From Clostridium sp. C2-6-12 (GTDB taxonomy: Bacteria > Bacillota > Clostridia > Clostridiales > Clostridiaceae): a stretch of 64,000 bases of DNA. The DNA is taken from NCBI RefSeq assembly GCF_009928485.1, contig NZ_JAABNP010000016.1, positions 1 to 64,000 on the forward strand, given 5' to 3'. The translations under genes were made by a program, and so were the position numbers. The notes below the pieces were generated by a model. The model was not told where the DNA came from. It worked only from the letters and a program-made list of their open reading frames with translations, and did not search any database. How positions within the stretch are numbered: position 1 is the stretch's first letter; each line of letters begins with the position of its first letter. Positions 32,822-41,008 of the stretch are shown here, piece by piece.

Positions 32822-33121
32822 TTACTTCTTATTAACTATTTGATCTAGAACTTTTTCTTCCATTTCTTGTTCTGACAATATATTTTTTAATCCTATTATT
32901 ATTGTTCCTGATGCTTCTGCTCTTGCGAAATTAGATTTTAACACTTCTGAACAAAATACTACATCAAAGTTTGATGCTTGACCTTTAGCCTCACCTACAC
33001 TACTATGTTGAACCGATACTTCTATGCCTAATTTTTTAAATACCTTATTTATTTTCATTTTTATTATTTGACTTGATCCCATACCGCTTCCGCAAGCTGC
33101 TATTACTCTTAACATATCCAT
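32822..33121 (-). CDS. ulaB: PTS system ascorbate-specific EIIB component
   Basis: 99 aa from MDMLRVIAACGSGMGSS. The upstream ATG at 33127 abuts its ribosome site, so 33121 is preferred. The phospho-accepting Cys lies in the P-loop-like ACGSGMGSS. It transfers phosphate from EIIA to L-ascorbate as it passes through EIIC. Confidence 0.93.
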   Translation of the reverse strand: MDMLRVIAACGSGMGSSQIIKMKINKVFKKLGIEVSVQHSSVGEAKGQASNFDVVFCSEVLKSNFARAEASGTIIIGLKNILSEQEMEEKVLDQIVNKK

Positions 33122-33261
33122 ACACATCCTTTTCTACATATTATTATTTAAATCTCATTTTATTTTTGGTTTATACTTTTTCATTTATACTTTTTTATTC
33201 TTGTCTAAGCTGCAATAATTGCAACTTAGACATTTAATTATAGTTAAAATTATTTATTATT

Positions 33262-34719
33262 TTAAACCTTTTGTGTTTCTTCAAGATATGCATCATAGTC
33301 TTCTGCAATTTTGAAATAACCTTTTTTATTTCTAATATATTGGAATTGTGGTATTGCAAGTAATGCTAGAACTGCAATTCCAAAACCTACATATTGAAAA
33401 TTCTTCATTAACACTCCAATCACTGGCCATACTGTATCAAAGTCGAAGTTTCCATGCCATCCTCCGAATTGTGATAATCCGAAGAAATAAGCTGCAAATG
33501 CTCCTCCTAATACTTGAATTATTCCTGATGCAAAAGGAATTATGCAAGCTGCTTTTAATCCACCTTTTTTGTTTGCAAATACTGCAAAAGTTGCATTATC
33601 AAAGAATACTGGAACGAATCCTGTGATTATTAAAACTGGACTTTGGAATACTACTAAACCTATGATTGAAATAAATTGTCCTAATGCTCCAAATAAGAAA
33701 CCAATTGTTACTGCATTAGCATGACCAAATCCATAAGTTGCCGCACAGTCTACAGCTGGCATTGATCCTGGTAAAATCTTATTGGAAATACCTTGGAATG
33801 ATTCTGTAAGTTCTCCAACGAACATCTTAACCCCAAGTTGTAATATACTTAAGTAAACTGCAAAGTTTAATGACTTTTCCATTATATAGAATAAGAAGTT
33901 TCTATTTGCTGCAAAACCGGCTTTATCAATTTGATGTAATAAGTCTGGTCCTAATATTCCCATTATAATTCCGAAGAATAACATCATTAGTATACCTGTT
34001 GCTACAACATTATCATTAAATATTTGTAAAAATCCTGGTAATTTAAGATGCTCTATTGATTTTTCTTTATTACCAATCTTTCCTGCAATTTTATCTGTAA
34101 GCCAAATTCCAAACATTTGTTGGTGACCAACTGCAAATCCGCCACCTTCAGTTAATTCTTGAGTTGCTTCAACTGTAAGATTTGCTGATACTGCCCAATA
34201 AGTTCCTAATAATAAACCAAGCATAATAACTACTTGCGTATCAACTAAATGAGGGAAGCAAAATAATACCATCCATAATGCTGTTGAAGATTGTTGTACC
34301 ATTATATGACCTGTAATAAACACTGTTCTAATCTTAGTTTGCTTTCTAAACAATACCAATATTATATTGAAAATAAATGCTATTAGTAATACTATCATCA
34401 TAAGAGAAAATGATCTTCCAATGCTTTCAATAGCTGATTGAGCTGCTGTTTGACCGAAATATGGATCAATAACTGCTGCCGTCAAATTGAAACGATCTTT
34501 TAAACCTGCAAGTATTGGACGGAAGTTTCCTACAAGTCCACCAGCTGCTACATTTAAAATCAAATAACCAACTGTCGCCTTTATAAAACCTGCTACCGCT
34601 TCATAAATTGGACGTTTTAATAATAAATAACCTATAAGTACTATAAAACCAATAAAGAACGCTGGATTTGTCAAAATATTTATTTGAAAGAAACTCCAAA
34701 TACTTAATAATATATTCAT
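33262..34719 (-). CDS. ulaA: PTS system ascorbate-specific EIIC permease
   Basis: 485 aa and highly hydrophobic, with about eleven predicted membrane spans. It is of the SgaT/UlaA family: FIGFIVLIGYLLLKRP near the N-terminus, GHIMVQQSSTALWMV, QQMFGIWLTDKIAGK, and MPAVDCAATYGFGHANAVTIGF in the transport domain. It imports L-ascorbate and releases L-ascorbate-6-phosphate inside. Start at 34719 follows AAGGGGGAAG. Confidence 0.95.
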   Translation of the reverse strand: MNILLSIWSFFQINILTNPAFFIGFIVLIGYLLLKRPIYEAVAGFIKATVGYLILNVAAGGLVGNFRPILAGLKDRFNLTAAVIDPYFGQTAAQSAIESIGRSFSLMMIVLLIAFIFNIILVLFRKQTKIRTVFITGHIMVQQSSTALWMVLFCFPHLVDTQVVIMLGLLLGTYWAVSANLTVEATQELTEGGGFAVGHQQMFGIWLTDKIAGKIGNKEKSIEHLKLPGFLQIFNDNVVATGILMMLFFGIIMGILGPDLLHQIDKAGFAANRNFLFYIMEKSLNFAVYLSILQLGVKMFVGELTESFQGISNKILPGSMPAVDCAATYGFGHANAVTIGFLFGALGQFISIIGLVVFQSPVLIITGFVPVFFDNATFAVFANKKGGLKAACIIPFASGIIQVLGGAFAAYFFGLSQFGGWHGNFDFDTVWPVIGVLMKNFQYVGFGIAVLALLAIPQFQYIRNKKGYFKIAEDYDAYLEETQKV

Positions 34720-34808
34720 TTTACTTCCCCCTTGTTTAATAAATCATTATTTTCTTTTGCTTGATTATTGTATTTAACCTTTATTTTCAAATAACATTGA
34801 AATAAATT

Positions 34809-35270
34809 TTATACACATTTTGCTTTTAATAACTCAACAATTGCTTCTAAATCTTCTTTCGATTCAGCATCCAGTAATTTATCTACTATTGCTTCATCTT
34901 CAATTAAACCAACCATATTTGATAAGTTTTGCAAATGCACTTCGTTATCTGTTGAAGCTAATACAAAAAATAATCTTGCATCCTCATCTGGACTGTCACT
35001 AAAATGAACTGGATTTTTAGTTCTCATAAAGCACATTGCTGTTTCATTAACACCTACAACACCTTCTTGAGCATGTGGTATACAGATATTTGGTGCTATT
35101 ACTATATATGGTCCAAATTTCTTAACGTTTGCTATTATTGCATCAACATAAGCACTTTCTATTGCTCCATCCTCTATTAAAGGTTTACAAGACGCTGCAA
35201 TTGCTTCCTCCCAAGTATCAAAACCTTCATGAAACGAAAATCTTTTTTTATCAATTAATTCTTGTAACAT
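34809..35270 (-). CDS. ulaC: PTS system ascorbate-specific EIIA component
   Basis: 153 aa from MLQELIDKKR (35270). GGAGGA lies seven bases upstream; the in-frame ATG at 35285 overlaps that ribosome site. It is of the mannitol/fructose EIIA fold. The phosphorylated His is in NICIPHAQEGV. It passes phosphate from HPr to UlaB. Confidence 0.93.
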   Translation of the reverse strand: MLQELIDKKRFSFHEGFDTWEEAIAASCKPLIEDGAIESAYVDAIIANVKKFGPYIVIAPNICIPHAQEGVVGVNETAMCFMRTKNPVHFSDSPDEDARLFFVLASTDNEVHLQNLSNMVGLIEDEAIVDKLLDAESKEDLEAIVELLKAKCV

Positions 35271-35328
35271 TATGTTTTCCTCCAATTTTTATTTTATAGA
35301 GGGTTTAATAACCCTCTATGAATTTTTA

Positions 35329-36393
35329 TTATAGCATTGACTTAAATGGTAGATCTGGTTCTATTGCAAATGCATCATGGAAACCTCTATCATGATGATA
35401 TTGTAATACATCCTTATCATTTGGATAAACGAATTTGCCGCCTACTTCCCAAATAAATGGTTTAAATTTATATTGTAATCTATATTTTCTCATATTCCAT
35501 AAAGTTAAAATTTCTTGTGTATCAGCCATGAAGTTTGTCCATATATCATGATGGAACGGTATAATAACTTGAGTATTTAAACATTCAGCCATTCTTAATA
35601 TATCAATAGATGTCATTTTATCTGTCATACCTCTTGGATTTTCACCAAACGATCCCAATGCAACATCGATTTTATGGTCATTACCATGTTTTGCATAGTA
35701 ATTAGAATAATGTGAATCTCCACTATGATATAAGTTTCCACCTGGAGTTTTGAAAAGATAATTTACAGCTAATTTATCCATATCTCTTGGCATTTTATCT
35801 TTTAATATAGTTCCTTTTGGTGCTGTAACAAGCTCAGTACGGTCAAAAGAATCAAGTGCAACTATTTCTGTATCTTTAATCTTTACTACATCGCCAGGTT
35901 TTACAGCTATACATTGTTCTTCTGGAACTCCCCAGCCTAACCAAATATCAATACAAGCTTGTGGTCCAATAAATTTAACATCTTTTGAACAATTTTGAAT
36001 TACTGCTGCAGCCACATTAGCATCAATATGATCACTATGATCATGTGTAGCTAAAATTGCATCAACTTCCTTAATTTTAAAAGGATCAATAACACAAACT
36101 GAATTTCTTAAATTTGGTTGCATTGCTACACAACCAATCATTCTTTGATGTTGATGTTGTGATGCCATCAATTGGTTTGCTTTTGTTTTCTTTCCTGAAT
36201 TAACCCACAGATCAACACATATATTAGCATTTCCTTCAGACTTAAGCCATATACCTGTACAACCTAACCACCACATTGCAAATGTACCTGGTTTTACTAC
36301 TTCCTGTTCTATTTCTTCATTAAGCCATGTACCCCATTCTGGAAATGTGTTTAATATCCAAGATTCTCTTGTGATTTCGTTTACTTTTGACAT
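35329..36393 (-). CDS. ulaG: L-ascorbate-6-phosphate lactonase
   Basis: 354 aa. A metallo-beta-lactamase-fold hydrolase, it opens L-ascorbate-6-phosphate to 3-keto-L-gulonate-6-phosphate. The metal motif [11 protein letters not shown] and later His residues ([23 protein letters not shown]) are conserved UlaG features. It is first in the operon, with start at 36393 after AAGGAGAG, facing a long promoter region shared with the divergent regulator. Confidence 0.96.
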   Translation of the reverse strand: MSKVNEITRESWILNTFPEWGTWLNEEIEQEVVKPGTFAMWWLGCTGIWLKSEGNANICVDLWVNSGKKTKANQLMASQHQHQRMIGCVAMQPNLRNSVCVIDPFKIKEVDAILATHDHSDHIDANVAAAVIQNCSKDVKFIGPQACIDIWLGWGVPEEQCIAVKPGDVVKIKDTEIVALDSFDRTELVTAPKGTILKDKMPRDMDKLAVNYLFKTPGGNLYHSGDSHYSNYYAKHGNDHKIDVALGSFGENPRGMTDKMTSIDILRMAECLNTQVIIPFHHDIWTNFMADTQEILTLWNMRKYRLQYKFKPFIWEVGGKFVYPNDKDVLQYHHDRGFHDAFAIEPDLPFKSML

Positions 36394-36778
36394 TATAATC
36401 TCTCCTTACACATTATAATTTATTTTCGTAAGTTTTCTATGTTTTTATAAAATTCTGATTATTTTAATGATTAATTGTTCTAATTCGAATTAAACTTAAT
36501 ATATTTTATGAACTTTATGATTTGTTTATTTTGAACTTTTTGTTTGTTTATGTTTTTATATTACATCAAACATTCAAATAATTCAAGTATTTTTTTGAAC
36601 TTTTTCATCTTTTTTATTTTTTGAATGTTTTTATTGAACTTTCTGAACATTCATCATATAATAATTATATAAAATCAATATAAATAGTTCTTTAAATGTT
36701 AATTTTCTTTCTTTATAATTAAAATGGATGATTTTAGCGTCTTAAAAATGCATTTATATTTACAAAGGTGGGACGAAT
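36394..36778. promoter_or_regulatory. Divergent ula control region with repeated TGAACTTT motifs
   Basis: No gene here. Four copies of TGAACTTT lie in the same orientation at 36509-36516, 36532-36539, 36596-36603 and 36635-36642. An inverted repeat GAATGTT/AACATTC sits at 36623-36652 around the last copy. Repeated direct sites fit binding by a DeoR-family repressor such as the adjacent gene product (inference). Confidence 0.55.
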
Positions 36779-37576
36779 ATGAAAAAAACTCAAGGCATAG
36801 TGTCTAAAAGAAGAGAAAAAATTTTGGAATATATAAGCCAAAATGAATCAATAAATACTAATGAATTAGCAGAAAAACTTAATATATCCCCACTTACATT
36901 AAGACGGGATTTACAATCTTTAGATGATGAAGGATTAATTGTAAGATATTATGGCGGTGCAAAATTAGCTTCTGATATAAATCTTAATAATAATGATTCT
37001 GAAGAAAAAACTGTTGATTTAACATATGATAAGAAAAAACATATAATAGCTAAGTATGCAGCAGATTTAATAAATGATGGAGATACAATTTTTATAAACT
37101 CAAGTTCAACAGCTCTATTAATATTAGAATATTTAGAGAATAAAAGAGTATATGTTGTTACTAATAATGGTAAAGCACTTAATTCTTCTGTTGGACCTAA
37201 TGTTGAGTTAGTATTAACTGGTGGTCAGGTTTATGAAAGAAAACAATCTTTAATAGGAGAATTTGCAACTTATATTCTTTCAAGAATAACTGCTGATAAA
37301 TGTTTTTTAGGTGTAAGTGGAATCGCTTGTGACTCAGGTATAAGCACTTCTGTTTTACAGGAAACTTTAATTAATCACGAAATGATCAATCGATGCAGTG
37401 GTCCTGTTTATATTCTTGCGGATAGTTCAAAGGTAGGCAGACATCATAATTTTTCTAGTGGTGATATAGATGAAGTTTCTCATCTTATTACTGATTCTGA
37501 TATTAGCGAAACTGACATTCATGAATTTAATGAAAAAGGAGTTACTGTAATTCCTTTAAATTACAAAGAAGAATAA
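36779..37576 (+). CDS. DeoR/GlpR-family regulator, probable repressor of the ula operon
   Basis: 265 aa. N-terminal winged helix (INTNELAEKLNISPLTLRRDLQSL, then GLIVRYYGGAKL) and the C-terminal DeoR sugar-phosphate sensor fold (DGDTIFINSSSTALLI, TGGQVYERKQSLIG, ADSSKVGRHHNFS). Divergent from ulaG, it is the local candidate for UlaR, which in enterobacteria responds to L-ascorbate-6-phosphate. Start at 36779 follows GGTGGGACGAAT. Confidence 0.88.
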   Translation: MKKTQGIVSKRREKILEYISQNESINTNELAEKLNISPLTLRRDLQSLDDEGLIVRYYGGAKLASDINLNNNDSEEKTVDLTYDKKKHIIAKYAADLINDGDTIFINSSSTALLILEYLENKRVYVVTNNGKALNSSVGPNVELVLTGGQVYERKQSLIGEFATYILSRITADKCFLGVSGIACDSGISTSVLQETLINHEMINRCSGPVYILADSSKVGRHHNFSSGDIDEVSHLITDSDISETDIHEFNEKGVTVIPLNYKEE

Positions 37577-37577
37577 T

Positions 37578-37620
37578 AAATAAGCTGTTACAGAATTTTT
37601 TATTGTGTAACAGCTTATTT
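37578..37620. terminator. Bidirectional terminator between the DeoR regulator and manC
   Basis: A 15-bp stem, AAATAAGCTGTTACA with its exact complement, lies between the converging stop codons (the manC stop is at 37622). Confidence 0.88.
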
Positions 37621-37621
37621 A

Positions 37622-38432
37622 CTATAAGAATTTATTATATTGGCTTTGCTCATTAAGTTTATTTAGCAAATGTTTTATTTCCTGATCTTTATTTTTATCC
37701 ATTACAAGTATCACATCTCCAGCATCTACAACAACTAAATCCTTAATTCCAAAGCCTATAATTAAATTTTTATCTCCAAATATTGAACAATTTTCACATT
37801 CATCAATATAAACGTTTTTAGAAATATTGTTATTCTTATCATTATTAAGAAGCCTGCTTAATGCTCCAAAGCTCCCCATATCATCCCAACTAAAATCACA
37901 TTTTATAACATATGCTTTTCTAGTTTTCTGCATAATACCAAAATCTATAGATATTCCATCTATAAGTTCATATTGTTCTTCTATAACTTTTTCTTCATTT
38001 TCCTCACCTATGCTTTTATATATCTCCATTAATGGTTTATATAATTTAGGAAGATATTTTTCAATTTCTCTTAGGATAACATCAGCTCTAAACACAAACA
38101 TTCCTGAATTCCATAGATAAGTTCCTTTTAAAATAAAATCTTTAGCAACCTCCAAATTTGGCTTTTCTGTAAATCTAGCAACCTTATACGTTGGTATATT
38201 TCCGGTGTTCCGCTCTCCCATTTCTATATAACCATACCCAGTTTCAGGCCTATTAGCTTCTATTCCAAGTGTAACAATACATCGTCTCTTATTCGCCATC
38301 TCTATAGCTTGAGATAACGTATCTATATAATTCTTCTCACCTTGAATATAGTGATCTGATGGTAATACCACCATCACTGCATTTGGATCTTGTTTTAAGA
38401 GCTTTACTGCTGATAGACCTATACACGTAGCA
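37622..38432 (-). pseudogene. manC: Mannose-1-phosphate guanylyltransferase, 3' part (gene split by the mobile element)
   Basis: C-terminal ~270 residues of a GDP-mannose pyrophosphorylase. It has VVLPSDHYI (metal-binding region), ETGYGYIEMG, VARFTEKP, WNSGMFVFRAD and CDFSWDDMGSFGAL, all typical of ManC nucleotidyltransferases. There is no C-terminal isomerase (cupin) domain. The open frame continues a few codons into element DNA, giving a false start at 38467. The 5' part is at 62090-62346; joining at the core restores an in-frame gene of 355 codons. As it stands this part lacks the GGxGxRL catalytic loop and should be inactive. Confidence 0.92.
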
Positions 38433-38443
38433 GTTTCCTTATT
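38427..38443. other. attL core of the integrated element
   Basis: GTAGCAGTTTCCTTATT. The same 17-mer with one difference (GTAGCGG...) is at 62084-62100. The shared sequence is codons of manC (NKETAT) on the host side. Bases 38445-38455 (ATAAAATAGGT) are one arm of the reconstructed attP inverted repeat. Confidence 0.9.
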
Positions 38444-39935
38444 TATAAAATAGGTATTTATATTCAACTTCTACTGTATTATCTTCATACACAATCATTC
38501 TATTAACGACTTCTTTTATCATTGCGTTATTCCAATCCTTCAGTTCTGTATTTAATAACCCTGTTATCCCTGATTTAAGCATTTCTACTTCATTCTGATT
38601 ATTATAGTTCTTCTCAATTTTTTTAATTATATCGTCTTTACGCTTTCCTAAGCTTTCTATTTCCTTACCAATGAATTTATTTTGTTCAGTATATTGACTT
38701 CTGTCTATTGTACTATCCACTAGTAAATCTAACAATTTATTTGCACGTTTAATATTATCATTTAACTGTTTTTCTACATTTTTCAAATCCTTCTTTAACA
38801 ATTCAACGACATCCGATTTTTCCTCTAACTTATCTTTTAATGATTGATAATTTTCTTCGACTGCTTCATCCAATTTATATTTCAAATATTGCAATAATAC
38901 ATCTTCATATATTGCTATAGATCTATGTCCCACTTTTGTTCCATTTTTTTCATAGTTATTACAAAAGTACTTTACTTTATACTTTAAACTTTTTTTCAAT
39001 TTCCCAGTCATTGCAGATCCACATTCTCCACAGAATAGCAAATTACTAAATAAGTATTTATTACTATGTCTAACATATGTACTTTTAGCTTTTTGAGAGC
39101 GTTTTTCTATTTCTATTTGTACCTTATCAAAAATGTCACTTTCTATTATTGCTTCATGGTTATTATATTTTCTATACCAATCACTTTTATCATATTTTTT
39201 AGTCTTATTTCTAGTTACATCTATTGTTTGCGTTTTTCCCTGAACTAAAGTTCCTATATACACTTCATTTTTTAACATATTGCTTATAGTATTGCTCTCC
39301 CAATTTCCACCTCTTTTAGTGTATATGCCTTCATTCATAAGAATATTGGCAATAGTTTTGCATCCTTGTCCCTTTAAAAATAAATCAAATACCCTTCTCA
39401 CAACCTCCTTTTCCAATTCATTCACAACTATATTTTTTTCATTCTTGTCATAATCATAACCATAAGGCGGTCTACACGAATGCATTTTTCCTTGTTCATT
39501 GTAACTTTCCCAAACCATCTTTATTCTTTCACTTGTTTTCTGTGCTTCTTGCTCAGCTAACCATCCAAACAATCCAAATTTTGCAATATCAGTTTCGCTG
39601 TCCAAATTGTCCTCTAACAATATAATTCTTATATCTTTTTCTCTTAGATCTTTAATAGCTTTTAATGTTTCTTCTTGATTCCTTCCAAATCTAGAGTATG
39701 ACTTTGCTATTAATATATCAAACTTCCCTTCTCCACCATCTTTGAGCATTTCCAACCATTGCTTTCTTTTATATCCCTTCGCTCCACTTATCCCTTCATC
39801 ATTATATGTTTTGAAGTATTCACAATTATTTTTATTTTTTTCTAACCAATTATTAAATATTTCTTTCTGGTTATCTACACTTTTGTGTTGATCCATTGTA
39901 CTAACTCTGCTTAAAAATGCAACCCTCTTTTTCAT
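38439..39935 (-). CDS. Large serine recombinase (integrase of the element)
   Basis: 498 aa. N-terminal resolvase domain with catalytic Ser in FLSRVSTMDQ and Arg in SYSRFGRN. A Recombinase domain follows (GQGCKTIANILMNEGIYTKRG), then a zinc-ribbon (FCGECGSAMTG...YFCNNY) and a long charged coiled coil (residues ~350-440) that in this family governs directionality. Its last codons and stop lie inside the attL core, so integration and excision change the DNA just past the stop codon only. It should carry out attP x attB integration into manC, and excision with a directionality factor. Confidence 0.95.
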   Translation of the reverse strand: MKKRVAFLSRVSTMDQHKSVDNQKEIFNNWLEKNKNNCEYFKTYNDEGISGAKGYKRKQWLEMLKDGGEGKFDILIAKSYSRFGRNQEETLKAIKDLREKDIRIILLEDNLDSETDIAKFGLFGWLAEQEAQKTSERIKMVWESYNEQGKMHSCRPPYGYDYDKNEKNIVVNELEKEVVRRVFDLFLKGQGCKTIANILMNEGIYTKRGGNWESNTISNMLKNEVYIGTLVQGKTQTIDVTRNKTKKYDKSDWYRKYNNHEAIIESDIFDKVQIEIEKRSQKAKSTYVRHSNKYLFSNLLFCGECGSAMTGKLKKSLKYKVKYFCNNYEKNGTKVGHRSIAIYEDVLLQYLKYKLDEAVEENYQSLKDKLEEKSDVVELLKKDLKNVEKQLNDNIKRANKLLDLLVDSTIDRSQYTEQNKFIGKEIESLGKRKDDIIKKIEKNYNNQNEVEMLKSGITGLLNTELKDWNNAMIKEVVNRMIVYEDNTVEVEYKYLFYK

Positions 39936-40081
39936 AATTTTAAGAACTCCTTTTTGTAAAAATGTAATTAACCCAATAAATAAGCAATCAAATACTACTT
40001 GAATAGGCTTATAGAATAACTCTTTACAACCTGCTTCTCAAGTCATTTCTCACTAAAATTAAAATTTAAATACAGTACTCA

Positions 40082-40294
40082 TTATCTATTATTGTACATA
40101 TTCTTTAAGCATACTTCGAATTCTTGCTTCCCATATTTATTTATGAATTTATATACGTCCTTACCAATTCGTTTAATATCTATCTGTACCCCATTATCAT
40201 AATATATATTCCTAATTTCACCTTCTTCTAGCTCCCTTGCATTTTGCTCATATAATTCATGACTTACGTAATTAAAAATAACACTTTTAGGCAT
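40082..40294 (-). CDS. Small protein next to the recombinase (candidate directionality factor)
   Basis: 70 aa from MPKSVIFNYV (40294), chosen because AAAGGAG lies just upstream; an in-frame ATG at 40321 has none. It is mixed charge (EELEEG, DIKRIGKDVYKF) and I recognise no domain. Small proteins beside large serine recombinases are often recombination directionality factors, and SprB of SPbeta has about this size. That role is only an inference from size and position. Confidence 0.5.
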   Translation of the reverse strand: MPKSVIFNYVSHELYEQNARELEEGEIRNIYYDNGVQIDIKRIGKDVYKFINKYGKQEFEVCLKNMYNNR

Positions 40295-41008
40295 TAAACC
40301 TATTCTCCTTTTACTACTCATATATTTTTATGAATAAAAAAGCCTCACTATTCTTTGAAGCAATATTTTAATCACGCCATGTATAAATGAGCTTAAAACG
40401 CAAGTCTATTTTAGTTAAACCAACTTAGAATCCACCTGTAACTTACCATCAAACAGATGAAACTCACACTCTACCATCATCATCTCCAAATAAGAATCGC
40501 ATCCCCTCCACTAAAATAGAAATAAGCAAGATATTACATTTTACTTCTCTACCTTGCTTTAACTTCTTTTAATCTATGTTCTATCTATCATTTTCTAGTA
40601 TATTCTTAACCTCTTAATTTGTATTTTTATATAACTTAACCCGTATATAAGATGGTTGTATTTAATTGACTGACTTTAGATATAATTTTTTTAACCTAAA
40701 ACAACAACCAAATAATAAATAAAAAACCTAGAATTTATAAAATTCTAGGTTTTTTATATAAAATTTCAGATCACTATATTTATACCTATAACATGAGTTT
40801 TAGTACTTTGTTTTTACATCTCTACCTACTATCTTGCAAATTAAAACAAACAATATTTTATTGTTATGTTGAATAATCTGACTAACACAACTCTATCTAA
40901 TACATTAAATTCTTAATTTCTACAACAGAGTGCTGTGATTATTTTCCTATTGCTGCTTTAACTATTCAAGCATTTCTTTTCCTATATATTTCCGCATGAG
41001 TTAATTTC
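40295..41008. other. Intergenic region of the element with a terminator and a shared repeat
   Basis: No gene is seen. A strong hairpin at 40721-40756 (AAAAACCTAGAATTT with its complement, T-runs on both sides) terminates the metallophosphoesterase-Hsp90 transcript. Bases 40904-40925 repeat, with one difference, the 22-mer at 52161-52182 that covers the promoter of the structured RNA. Confidence 0.7.
40721..40756 (-). terminator. Terminator of the metallophosphoesterase-Hsp90 gene
   Basis: AAAAACCTAGAATTT / AAATTCTAGGTTTTT stem with a short loop, T-runs on both strands. Confidence 0.9.

Noticed and set aside
40904-40930. Cas12a-type CRISPR repeat, because of AATTTCTAC
   Set aside because: The required GTAGA complement is absent and there is no array of spaced repeats.
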